Positions 42,624 to 55,234 of a DNA stretch of 64,000 nucleotides are shown in pieces. Position 1 is the first letter of the stretch; each line of letters begins with the position of its first letter. The stretch is from Hydractinia symbiolongicarpus (Eukaryota; Cnidaria; Hydrozoa; Anthoathecata; Hydractiniidae): NCBI RefSeq assembly GCF_029227915.1, contig NC_079884.1:2234001-2298000 (forward strand), written 5' to 3'. The position numbers and the translations under genes are program-made. The notes beneath the pieces are model-generated. The model saw nothing but the letters and a program-made list of their open reading frames with translations, made no database searches and was not told where the DNA came from.

Positions 42624-45600
42624 GACATGATTGTCGGAACTCAGCGATTACACTGGACCCTGCGGTAGCGCTCCAATTTAAAATTTAGATAAATAAGTCA
42701 TTTTTACTGGGGGACAAATCCTAGCCGTTAGTGCGCGCTGAAGAAATAGAGACAATTTCAAAAACTCCATTTCATTGCCTTTCTAACAGTATCAGTCTGT
42801 TTGAGTGACAACTGTTCTGTCACATACTCGTACCAACATATGCTTAGCGATATTTTTCTGATATTACTAGGTTGCATTGCTTTAACAGTGAAACGATTGA
42901 CTGTGGGACTTAATTAAACTGATTTTTGACTTCGATCTGATAAATGAGACAATTGACTTCAAGAAATAACATTCTTCTTAACTCGACATGATTGTCGGAG
43001 CTCAGCGATTACACTGAACCCTGTGCAAGCACTTCATTCAAAAATTTAAATAAATAAGTCATTTTTACTGTGGGACAAATCCTCGCCGTTAGCGCGCGCT
43101 GAAGAATTACAGACAGTTTCAAAAACTCCATTTCATTGACTTTCTAACGGTATCAGTACGTTTCAATTACAACGGTTCCGTCACATATTCGTACCATCAT
43201 GCACTTAACGATGTTTCTCCGGTGTTACCAGGTTGCATCGCTTTTAACAGTAAAACGATTGGCTGTGGGACTTAATTGAACGGCTTTTTGACTTTGATCT
43301 GATAAATGTGATAAATGAGACAGTTGGATTCCAAGAAATAACATTCTTCTTAACTCGACATGTTTGTCGGAACTCAGTGATTACAATGGACCATGTGGTA
43401 GCGCTTTAAATAAAAATTTAGATAAATAAGTCATTTTTACTGTGGGGCAAATCCTAGCCGTTAGTGCGCGCTGAAGAAATAGAGACGGTTTCAAAAACTC
43501 CATTTCATTGACTTTCTCACAGTATCAGTCTGTTCGAGTGACAACGGTTCCGTCACATACTCGTACCAACATTTACTTAGCGATATTTTTCTTATATTAC
43601 TAGGTGCCAGTGCTTTTAACAGTGAAACGATTGACTGCGGGACTTAATTGAACTGATTTTTAACTTTGATCTGATAAATGGGATAAATGAGACAAGTAGA
43701 CTCCAAGACATAACATTCTTTTTACCTCGACATGATTGTCGGAGCTCTGCTATTACACTGGACCCTGTGGTAGCGCTTCATTTAAAAATTTAGATAAATA
43801 AGTCATTTTTACTGTGGAACAAATCCTAGCTGTTAGCGCGCGCTGAAGAAATAGAGACAGTTTCAAAAACTCCATTTCATTGACTTTCTAATGATATCGC
43901 TCCGCTTCAATTACAACGGTTTCGTCACATATTCGTACCATCATGCACTCATCGATGTTTTTCCGGTGTTACCAGGTTCCATCGCTTATAACAGTAGAAC
44001 GATTGACTGTGGCACTTAATTGAACTGATTTTTGACTTTGATCTGATAGATGTGATAAATGAGACAATTGGACTCCAAGAAATACTATTCTTTTAAACTG
44101 GACATGATTATCGGAACTCAGCGATTACACTGGTCCCTGTGGTAGCGCTTCATTTAAAAATTTAGATAAATAAGTTATTTTTACTGTCGGACAAATCCTA
44201 GCTGTTAGAACGCGCTGAAGAAAGAGAGACAGTTTCAAAAACTCCATTTCATTGACTTTCTAACTGTGTCAATCCGTTTGAGTGACAACGGTTCCGTCAC
44301 ATACTCGTACCAACATTTACTTAGCGATATTTTTCTTATATTACTAGGTGCCATTGCTTTTAACAGTGAAACGATTGACTGCGGGACTTAATTGAACTGA
44401 TTTTTAACTTTGATCTGATAAATGGGATAAATGAGACAAGTAGACTCCAAGACATAACATTCTTTTTACCTCGACATGATTGTCGGAGCTCTGCTATTAC
44501 ACTGGACCCTGTGGTAGCGCTTCATTTAAAAATTTAGATAAATAAGTCATTTTTACTGTGGAACAAATCCTAGCTGTTAGCGCGCGCTGAAGAAATAGAG
44601 ACAGTTTCAAAAACTCCATTTCATTGACTTTCTAATGATATCGCTCCGCTTCAATTACAACGGTTTCGTCACATATTCGTACCATCATGCACTCATCGAT
44701 GTTTTTCCGGTGTTACCAGGTTCCATCGCTTATAACAGTAGAACGATTGACCGTGGCACTTAATTGAACTGATTTTTGACTTTGATCTGATAGATGTGAT
44801 AAATGAGACAATTGGACTCCAAGAAATACTATTCTTTTAAACTGGACATGATTATCGGAACTCAGCGATTACACTGGTCCCTGTGGTAGCGCTTCATTTA
44901 AAAATTTAGATAAATAAGTCATTTTTACTGTCGGATAAATCCTAGCTGTTAGAACGCGCTGAAGAAAGAGAGACAGTTTCAAAAACTCCATTTCATTGAC
45001 TTTCTAACTGTGTCAATCCGTTTGAGTTACATCGGTTGCGTCACACATTCGTACCAATATGTATTTAGTGATTTTTTTCAGATATTACCAGGTTGCGTCG
45101 CTTTAAACAGTAAAACGATTGGCTGTGGGACTTAATTGAACTGCTTTTTGAATTTGATCTGATAAATTTGATAAATGAGACAATTGGACTCCAAGAAATA
45201 ACATTCTTCTTAACTCGACATGTTTGTCGGAACTCAGCGATTACACTGGACCCTGTGATAGCACTTCAATTGAAAAATTTAGATAAATAAGTCATTTTTA
45301 CTGTGGGACAAATCCTAGCCGTTAGTGCGCGCTGAAGAAATAGAGACGGTTTCAAAAACTCCATTTCATTAAATTTCTAACAGTATCAGTCTGTTTGAGT
45401 GACAACGGTTCCGTCACATACTCCTACCAACATTTACTTAGCGATAATTTTCTGATATTACTAGGTTGCATTGCTTTTAACAGTGAAACGATTGACTGTG
45501 GGACTTAATTGAACTGGTTTTTAACTTTGATCTGATAAATGTGATAAATGAGACAATTTAACTCCAAGAAATAACATTCTTCTTATTTTGACATGATTGT

Positions 45601-47314
45601 CGGAGCTCAGCGATTACACTAGGCTCTGTGATAGCGGTTTATTTAAAAATTTAGATAAATAAGTCATTTTTTACTGTGGGACCAATCCTAGCTGTTAGCG
45701 CGCGCTGAAGAAATAGAGACAGATTCAAAAACTCTATTTCATTGACTTTCTAACGGTGTCAATTCGTTTGAGTTACATCGGTTGCGTCACACATTCGTAC
45801 CAATATGTATTTAGTGAGTTTTTTCCGATATCACCAGGTTGCATCGCTTTTAACAGTAAAACGATTGGCTGTGGGACTTAATTGAAGTGATTTTTGACTT
45901 TGATCTGATAAATGTGATAAATGAGACAATTTAACTTCAAGAAATAACATTCTTCTTAATTTGACATGATTGCTTGAACTCAGCAGTTACACTGGGCGCT
46001 GTGGCAGAGCTTTATTTGAAAATTTAGATAAAAAATCATTTTTTACTGTGGGACCAATCCTAGCCGTTAGTTTGGGCCAAAGAAATAGAAACAGTTTCAA
46101 AAACTACATTTAATAGATTTCCTAACGGTATCAATCCGTTTGAGTTACAACGGTTGCGTCACATATTCGTACCATCATGCACTTAACGATATTTTTCCAA
46201 TGTTACCAGGTTGCATCGCTTTTAACAGTAAAAAACGATTGACTGTGGGATTAATTGAAGTGATTTTTGACTTTGATCTGATAAATGTGATAAATGAGAC
46301 GATTTAACTCCAAGAAACAACATTCTTCTTAATTTGACATGATTGCTTGAACTCAGCAGTTACACTGGGCGCTGTGGCAGAGCTTTATTTGAAAATTTAG
46401 ATAAAAAATCATTTTTTCCTGTGGGACCAATCCTGGCCGTTAGCACGCGCCGAAAAAATAGAGACATTCTCAAAAACTACATTTCATTGATTTCCTGACG
46501 GTATCAATCCGTTAGAGTTACAACGGTTGCGTCACATATTCGCACCAACGTGTATTTAGCGACATTTTTCAGACATTGCTAAGTTATATCGCTTTTAACA
46601 GTGAAATGATTGACTGTGGGACTTAATTGAACTGATTTTGTACTCTGAATTTATGAATGTGATAAATGAGACAATCGAACTCCAAGAAATAACATTCTTT
46701 TTACCTCGAAATGATTGTCGGAGCTCAGCGATTACACTGGACCCTGTGGTAGCGCTTCATTTAAAAATTTAGATAAATAAGTCATTTTTACTGTGGAACA
46801 AATCCTAGTTATTAGCGCCCGCTGAAGAAATAGAGACAGTTTCAAAACCTCCATTTCATTGACTTTCTAAAGGTATCACTCCGCTTCAATTACAACGGTT
46901 CCGTCACATATTCGTACCATCATGCACTTAACGATGTTTTTCCGGTGTTACCAGGCTGCATCGCTTATAACAGTAAAACGATTGACTGTGGCACTTAATT
47001 GAACTGATTTTTGACTTTGATCTGATAGATGTGATAAATGAGACAATTGGACTCCAAGAAATACTATTCTTCTAAACTCGACATGATTGTCGGAACTCAG
47101 CGATTACACTGGTCTCTGTGGTTGCGCTTCATTTAAAAATTTAGACAAATAAGTCATTTTATTTGTGGGACAAATCCTAGAGTACGCGCTGAAGAACTAG
47201 AGACGGTTTCAAAAACTCCATTTCATTGACTTTCTAACCGTATCAGTCTGTTTGAGTGACAACGGTTGCGTCACATATTCGTACTAACATGTATTTAGCG
47301 ATATTTTTCTGATA
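42624..47314 (+). repeat. 4.81-kb higher-order repeat, copy 2, truncated at the transposon
   Basis: This is the second HOR copy, cut about 120 bp before its expected end by the junction at 47314/47315. It differs from the other copies in a patch of about 80-100 bp near 46335-46415, where it carries the version found one monomer upstream (45960-46040). No gene is visible. Confidence 0.93.
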
Positions 47315-47318
47315 TTCT

Positions 47319-47372
47319 GTAAACAGTACTTACAATATCCATTAACACACGGATAATTTTTATAATTTTTAG
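47319..47372 (+). other. Split intron of the transposon gene (54 bp)
   Basis: The stretch begins GTAAAC and ends TTTTTAG. It lies between the inversion breakpoint and the first exon of this half. Its donor would join the exon ending at the breakpoint: the minus-strand codons ACG AAT AAA ATT AA plus TTCT from 47315-47318 give a complete phase-0 exon end (..NKINS). This is inference from reading-frame continuity. Confidence 0.65.
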
Positions 47373-50300
47373 ATAAATTATTCTGAATTGGCACGAAAGT
47401 ATGGCATTCCTGGCACCACTGGAAATACGGTTGTCATAGAATACCTGGAAAACAATGGCATCGATTTATCGAAATTTACCAACAACTTTGTTAATCCAAA
47501 CCGAATGCGTCGTAAATACGAAAAATTTCCATGTAAGAATCTAAAGAATAATGTTTTACACATTACCACAGATTTTTCCTGATTTTCAAATTTTTTAAAG
47601 TTTTTTTTTAATAAATTTTGTATTTTTATCACACAAATTTGTAGTTTTAAATATTCTAATGTATATATACTACTTTTGTTCTACTACTGTTCTATGAACT
47701 TTATAATCTGTAATACTACTGTTCTATTAATTGTGAAATGTATAATACTCTACCAAAAAGATGTATATATATACTTTACAGATGGTAGTGGTGTTTCACT
47801 ACCAATCCCTCCCACATTTGAAAAGATGAAGAAGGAGGTTTTAAAAACACTTAAATCAGGAGAGATCTTACTTGGGCCTTTAATTGAACCAAAACAGTAT
47901 AAAAAGATAGTAATGAAAAATGGTCAAATATCAATAGAGGAGTTTACAGTTTCTGGTAGATGCATTTCAATGAGCGAAATACGCAAGAAAATCTTTCTAG
48001 AACATGAACAAATGGGTATATTGATTAATAAATATTCAACTTTAACAAGATATTTTATACTGTGGTCAGACCATGCATCAATTCTCAATGCTGCACATTT
48101 ACTGCTGACTGTCAAAGTTGTGTATGATGATGAAATATTTTATACTGATGAAGAAATGTTTGCCAAAACAGGTAATACACAAATTGTTGTTTTATATATT
48201 TTTAAATTCAAAACCATTAGGCTGAGATTATGCTAGAAATTTGTAAAATAAACATTCAGAATTCACATTTTGTTTCTAAAATAAATCTAACAAAAATATT
48301 GAACACCTTAAAATCAAACTGTGCTTCTTCTTAAACGCATTTTAAATGTTTCTTTATTTAACATTTGTTTACAAGGCATTTCATATAACGTACAAGAATT
48401 GGTGGAATGTCCATCAATATACATAGTTGGATTTGCTAAAGATAGTATTGCTGAAAAGCTGTCCTATGTAGAGACAAGACTTAGTGACATAAGAGCCATG
48501 TCGGAGGAAATTATTGTCAATGGCATAAGATTGGTGGATGTGATGAGGTTTTTTCATGGTGGGTGTTATTTTACTACAGTACATTTAAATGGGTAAAAAT
48601 AAGTCAAAATACAGGTATCTTAAGAGAAGTAACTAGCTAGAATAAAAATTTTCAAACAATTAGAAGACTGTGTATATCATATTGATATTTATAATTTTCA
48701 TTTTTAAATTGAAGTTTAAAAATTAATCTATTTTTTTGTTTTTTTAAGTATAATGTGTAACAATTTCTAGAAAAAATACAATTTTGTGTGAGCTGAATTT
48801 CGCAAACATTGCAAAAATGATAATGATTCGGAGCACCACAGTTTGCATTAGCAATCAAAACATTTTAGGAATAATTTATTTTAAGTTGCAATATCAAAAA
48901 ATTTTATTTACAAAAATTAGTCCCTTAATGCTATTTTTAGAATGAAAAATGTATATTTAGTTTGATTTATATATAGGTGACCATCCAGAGATACAATATG
49001 AAAGTGGCAATTTGCATGGAGGAAATCATCCATGCATTTGCGGATGTAAGAAAAGCAGATTTAATGGTATTGCACATGTTTACAGCAATAATATAATGTC
49101 TTTAGAAGACAGAAGACAAATAGTCCACCATTTACAATTTATATACAAGTTAAAATAATACACTATATACTTTGAATAAGCAATGCAAAACACAGGAAAA
49201 TCTTAAATATCAACTAAACTAATTTAGCATTAACTTAATTCCTTATGATTATATCTTAACGTTTGTACTCATTATGTAGGTTATTGCCGGACCAGCTGGA
49301 AGATTATGCAAGGCTATATCCCCATTTCAACAACTCAAAGTTGATGCTTTGAGCTTAGAAGTTAATTACAGAAATCTTGATCGTAACATATCAACGTACG
49401 AAAAACTACATAAAAAAGATCTTGAACTATTGTTGAAAAATCATTTGGCAGGTCAGTAAATTTAATTAATTATTTGTTAATTTAGTCATTTTGTTGTGAA
49501 ATTCATAACACATATATATATGTGAAACCGTTTTATTATTTAATTGAGTGAGTCATTCACATATTTACTATTTTCTTTATGTTAAGGAATCTCACGTGCT
49601 CCAGCTCTTTGTTGTGGTAATAAGCATGATACCATGGCTTCATTGAATCTTGAAGAATACGAAGTTATGCCAATTGAACCACTACATGAATGAAAGGGGC
49701 ATATAAAAAATGTGTGGGATGTCCTGCCTGAGATTTTAATATCTAAGGAGTATAAAATATTCCCACAATCCTTGGATGCCACATATGGTTATAAAGATAA
49801 AATCAGAGGATCAGACTACCGAATGTCGACAATAGTGGTTTATCAAGCAATGAAAAACAATTGCAGGAACAAAATTGAAGACTTTTTGTACACTTTGATG
49901 GAGATAGTACGTTTAGCCTACATGAAGTCACAAAAAAGATCACCAAAATTTATTCTACGCATACATAATGTGACCTTTCAGCATGCAATGTTATGTCAGT
50001 CTGTACTTGGAAATAACCTGAAAACAACAACAAAAGAAAAACTCTATGCCATATATTTTCATTCCCTGACCGCTCACCTGCCTGAGGTGTCAAGAATTGT
50101 TGCTCCAAGCTCCTTATATTCGGAGAATGAAGAGCAGTTGTTCAGTAAAATAAATCAAATCAGCTTGGGAACACCATCAAGAACGTTGGAGTCTATACGT
50201 GATAATAGTATCATTCGCATTCAAGAAGAGCAAAAATTCAATATGAAGAATGCTAGAAGTAAAACATCTTCCAGCACTTCTAAAATATCAATGTTTTACA

Positions 50301-51764
50301 AGTCTATTGTTGGTAAGTTTTAATTAGGCGTAATATATATCATAAAAGCTGTTTTTTTCCTTTGATTTTATCTTAAATACTTTATCAGCTTTTTTGAAGG
50401 GTGTTGTAATAAAACAATTTAAAAGAATAAAAAAATCCACCCATTTTCTTACGAAACTGAAAATAAGTCCACACAAACTGCACCAATACTACACTGGCAT
50501 TAATTTATTCTTGCATTAACATAGCCCCAAAGGGTAATTAAATTAAATTTCATCTTACCAATTTTCTTTAGACAATTAGTTTTAGGTATATATAGTTTTT
50601 ATTTGCGAGAATTAATTTCCCAAATCAGTCAATAAAAAGTTTCGATCGTGAGATTTTAATAAGCTAAATTGTTTAGCGAAATCATGAAATCCAGAAAAAT
50701 TTCTTTAATTGAAAAAAGAATCTGAAACACGTTCTTCAAATTTGTAACCTTCGTAAATAGTGTATATACAACAATTATCCACATTTTTTCCTATACGAAA
50801 TTAATGAGCACAAAGTCTCGTGTTAAATTTTAGATGGAGGGAAAAGAAGCAGTTTTGATATAAATCTACCAACACGGAAATATCAAGCTCATTTAGAAAG
50901 ACTCGCAGACTTTCTAGTTTGTGGTGCTGGTGTTTGGTGGCACATGGATGAAGATAAAAAACGAGTAATATTTCATGATGGAGAGGAGGATGATAATGTC
51001 AGGGATGAAGGACCGCTAATGAGCCACTTCAAAAGGGACAACCTTCAATCCATAGCAAGGCATATTAAAATTTGCTGGGAAAGATGTGTGGAAGGTAACA
51101 TTGAGTTACCGATTGAACAAATTAATTTATTTGATATCAATGGTGACTTTTTGAAGTGCAAAACATTTCAGGATTCCATATGCAAAATAAATAAGGAAAC
51201 GATGGTAGAAGACAAAACAAATATGGAAGCAAATGTAGAGATGTGCGAAACAAATAGGGATGACTTACCAGGAAGCGAAGATAACAATGAAGTTACTGAA
51301 GTTTCACTAGAGGAACAACCTGGAATACTTGACATGGATGATAAAGCCGTCCATTTTGAAAAATTTATACAGGTAAAGGAAAATCATTCTTCCAAGTTAG
51401 TAACAAAAATGGTTGTTACACAGAACAGCGATTTGCTTGTGTCCAGCGTTGGTAAGATGATTGCACATGTTATTGGACACTCGGTAAAATTGCAAGAGTT
51501 TTATAAACATCATGTCTTATTTAAAAATACAAAAAACGAAAACTCAAGAAAAAGGTGTAAAGATTTAATTTTTCATTTCCGCAAATTGATTATTGATGCT
51601 CAACAGGAAGCACAAGTTTGTATTCAAACTTGGGAAAAACAGTTTGTAGCAAAAATTTGAAGGTGCCAAGTATAAATGACTTGCGGTTAAATGACACCTA
51701 CAGGGAAAAATATAAAATAAATAACATTGCTCAGAAACTTTTAGATCAATGGAGGATGATATAA
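47373..51764 (+). pseudogene. Transposase-like gene, 3' seven exons
   Basis: Exons joined in frame by GT-AG sites: 47373-47532, 47782-48171, 48376-48558, 48977-49122 (weak donor GTCCAC), 49280-49451, 49587-50312 and 50834-51660, totalling 867 residues. It opens with a helix-turn-helix-like YSELARKYGIPG. Conserved-looking blocks follow: RFFHGDHPEIQYESGNLHGG with a CICGC cysteine cluster, GISRAPALCCGNKHDTM, EPLHE-stop-KGHI, FHSLTAHLPEVSRI with SENEEQLF, and YQAHLERLADFLVCGAGVWWH. An acidic, variable tail comes last. TGA at 49691-49693 interrupts the frame. A missing A in the run near 51650 causes a premature end; restored, the frame continues to TAA 51762-51764. I have loosely seen such motifs in cnidarian transposon-derived proteins but cannot give a reliable family name. 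Asp of HGD, Asp expected in LHD (Glu here) and Glu of SENEE are candidate DDE residues by inference. Confidence 0.75.
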
Positions 51765-52304
51765 AGTGTTTGTTTTTTCAGAATATATATATTGTTAAAC
51801 AATGTTTATATTTTAAATATTATATTCTAGAAATTTTGAGGACAATATTTATAAAAAAGGTCAAATCTCACAAGTCTGGTCTTGTTTTAACTTTACACAA
51901 GAAATAAGGTTTTCTAAGTCAGCATTTTAATTGCCTGTCGATTTTTTAAACCTGTACAATACTCCCGTTAAAACATAAACAATAAAACTTGTGAGTATAT
52001 ACATATTATTTTCAACAGCTTTTATTAAATATAGGTTTTGTATATACTTTATCAGCTAGCTATCCTTGATTTAGAAAATTAAAGATATATTGTTTTTAAC
52101 AACCACGAAGGGACTTTTAGACGTACGCCCATGAAACAAGTTCAGATCAGTTTAAAAATAAAATAACAAAATCTTTTCTAAAGCACTCAAAAACTTTCAC
52201 TCATTACGGTTCATTATGTGGTGCATATATCCGTACCCTACTAATGCAAGAGAATACTAGCTAGCTAAACTGCTTTTCTAAATAAGCTACTCTTTTGTAC
52301 AGAG

Positions 52305-52321
52305 GCGGGATTTGCACCCAC
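52305..52321 (-). repeat. Possible tRNA-derived (SINE) T-arm / B-box remnant
   Basis: On the minus strand GTGGGTGCAAATCCCGC folds as a perfect 5-bp stem with a 7-nt loop and matches the RNA polymerase III B-box GGTTCAAATCC with one change. No clear A-box or full cloverleaf is found upstream, so this is either an eroded tRNA-derived SINE or chance. Confidence 0.35.
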
Positions 52322-52746
52322 GACTATTTAGCTAGCTAATTTGTAATCTGCAGTGATCTAAGACCTACATAAAGAGTTTGTATTTTTTGACTGACTGTTT
52401 TTTATTATTGTTTATATTGCTGTTTATATAGCTATAGCTATAGGTATAGCCATCTAGCTGTCAAACCATGATGGTAAAAATTTAAACTTTATCTAGCCAG
52501 GTAAACACTTTTGGGAGTTCTTAGTAAAATACATATATGTATATAATTTTACCTATAGCTGGAAAGATCAAATATATACAATACAAAATGTGTCAAACAT
52601 TTTTTTTCTGTGTTCTGTTACAAATACGTCCCAAACATTTCTGTCAAAAAGACATTCGTAAAGAAGATGGCTGCCTTCTTGCCCTCCTCTCTTCCCACAC
52701 TTTATATATAATGGCATGTCAGCGATGTATCCTCCCACAAAATCAG

Positions 52747-52768
52747 CACGTCAAAAGAACACGTCAAA
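52747..52768. repeat. Subterminal direct repeats CACGTCAAA x2
   Basis: CACGTCAAA occurs at 52747-52755 and 52760-52768, about 65 bp inside the terminal inverted repeat. The core TTGACG (minus strand) also clusters near the other end of the element (55352-55387). It may be a transposase-binding motif; that is inference. Confidence 0.45.
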
Positions 52769-52832
52769 CAGCAAACGCGGGAAATAATTTAAAGAAACGA
52801 AGTATACACGTGCTTCTCCCAAGAAAATTAAA

Positions 52833-52854
52833 GACGCGCCGTAAGTTGCCCGAG
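52833..52854 (-). repeat. Terminal inverted repeat (left end after un-inversion)
   Basis: Read on the minus strand it begins CTCGGGCAACTTACGG. It matches the end at 55709-55730 in 15 of the first 16 positions and 18 of 22 overall. It abuts inverted satellite at the position that reads GAACTCCAA on the minus strand. In the present arrangement the two ends lie in direct orientation, which fits one of them having been flipped. Confidence 0.8.
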
Positions 52855-53838
52855 TTGGAGTTCAATTGTCTCATTTATCACATTCATAAAGTCAAAGTCC
52901 AAAATCAGTTCAAGTAAGTCCCACAGTCAATCATTTCACTGTCAAAAGCGATATAACTTAGCAATATCGGAAAAATGTCACTAAATACATGTTAGTACCA
53001 GTATGTGACGCAACCGTTGTAACTCAAACGGATTGATACCGCTAAGAAATCAATGAAATGTATTCTTTGAGAATGTCTCCATATTTTCGGCGCGTGCTAA
53101 CGGCCAGGATTGGTCCCGCAGTAAAAAAAGATTTATTTGTCTAAATTTTTAAATAAAGCGCTACCACAGCGCCCATTATAACTGCTGAGTTCAAGCAATC
53201 ATGTCAAATTAAGAAGTATGTTATCTCTTGGAGTTCATTTGTCTCATTTATCACATTCATAAAGTCAAAGTCCAAAATCAGTTCAAGTAAGTCCCACAGT
53301 CACTCATTTCACTCTTAAAAGCGATATAACTTAGCAATATCGGAAAAATGTCACTAATTACATGTTGGTACGAATATGTGACACAACCGTTGAAACTGAA
53401 ACGGATTGATACCGCTAATGAAATGTAGTTTTTGACAATTTCTCTATTTTTTTGGCGCGTGCTAACGGCCAGGTTTGGTCCCACAGTAAAAAGAGACTTT
53501 TTAGTCTAAATTTTTAAATAAGGCGCTACCACAGAGCCTAGTGTAATCGCTGAATTTCAGCAATCATGTCATATTAGTAAGAATGTTATTCCTTGGAGTC
53601 TAATTGGCTCATTTACCATATTCATAAAGTCAAAGTGCAAGATCAGTTATATTAAGTCCCACAGTCAATCGTTTCACTGTTAAAAGCAATGCAACCTAGT
53701 AATATCAGAAAAATATCGCTAAGTAAATGTTGCTACGAGTGTCTGACGGAACCGTTGTCACTCAAACAGACTGATACCGTTAGAAAGTCAATGAAATGGA
53801 GTTTTTGAAACTGCCTCTGTTTCTTCAGCGCGCGCTAA
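52855..53838 (-). repeat. Inverted satellite block (about 2.6 monomers)
   Basis: This is the only stretch of the satellite in reverse orientation in the window. Its reverse complement ends ATTGAACTCCAA at the transposon terminus and starts TTAGCGCGCGCTGAAG at the inversion breakpoint. It carries the uncommon variants GTCAGACACTCG-like and ATAACTGATCTT, which occur otherwise near 56330-56430 and 57535 in the right flank. Open frames here are chance. Confidence 0.95.
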
Positions 53839-55045
<1,207 letters not shown>

Positions 55046-55234
55046 TCATTTAAATTTTCTGATAAATGCATTAAGCTCGCCGGCCTTTCTGTTAAAGTAT
55101 TCTTTAGTTATTGATTGATGCGGAAACATAGCCAAAAAATTATTAAAACGTACATCTTTGTTGCGATAACTAATACTTTGAGTACTGCGTATTACTTCAG
55201 CTCTCATAACCGCACAATGAAAAAAAGTTCCCAT
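55046..55234 (-). pseudogene. Upstream in-frame extension ending in TGA
   Basis: An ATG at 55234 opens 62 codons, ending in TGA at 55046-55048 immediately before the ATG of the next frame, with no intron between. The end (EYFNRKAGELNAFIRKFK) reads like coding sequence leading into GEKRCKYLEEFS. It may be the true N-terminus cut by a stop mutation, or an upstream ORF. A TATA-like TATATAAA lies about 30 bp before the ATG. The evidence does not decide between these. Confidence 0.4.

Larger units (their letters stand above)
51765..52832 (+). other. Transposon 3' region, no gene
   Basis: This AT-rich DNA runs from the last coding position to the terminal inverted repeat. It contains TAGCTAGC-type simple motifs (for example around 52260, 52330 and 52430), a possible tRNA-derived T-arm at 52305-52321 and a pair of CACGTCAAA repeats at 52747-52768. 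A 126-codon frame from 52537 runs through the TIR into satellite and is not credible as a gene. Confidence 0.7.
47315..52854. mobile_element. TIR DNA transposon, inverted larger half
   Basis: This non-satellite segment is bounded on the left by satellite stopping inside a monomer (47314) and on the right by a terminal inverted repeat at 52833-52854. It holds the 3' seven exons of a transposase-like gene (plus strand) and an AT-rich 3' region. Read together with 53839-55730 it makes one element of about 7.4 kb. The present orientation is explained by an inversion of 47315-53838. The superfamily is not certain. A 2-bp target duplication, a short TIR starting CTCGGG and a long intron-rich gene are visible, but I cannot match them to a named group. 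Confidence 0.78.

Noticed and set aside
32067-47328. TGTAAACAGT present at both the retrotransposon left edge (32067) and the 47317 junction
   Set aside because: At 47317 it is explained as a splice donor region. The retrotransposon edge is a random 5' truncation. A shared 10-mer in AT-rich DNA is likely coincidence.
48652-48858. 68-codon minus-strand frame
   Set aside because: It lies in an intron of the plus-strand transposase-like gene and has no protein-like features.
52537-52917. 126-codon plus-strand open frame
   Set aside because: It crosses the terminal inverted repeat and continues into inverted satellite; there is no recognisable domain.
52855-53838. Inverted satellite as an independent insertion
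   Set aside because: Its end falls exactly at a transposon terminus and at the same monomer position as the right flank, and it shares private variants with that flank, so inversion of a larger segment is simpler.
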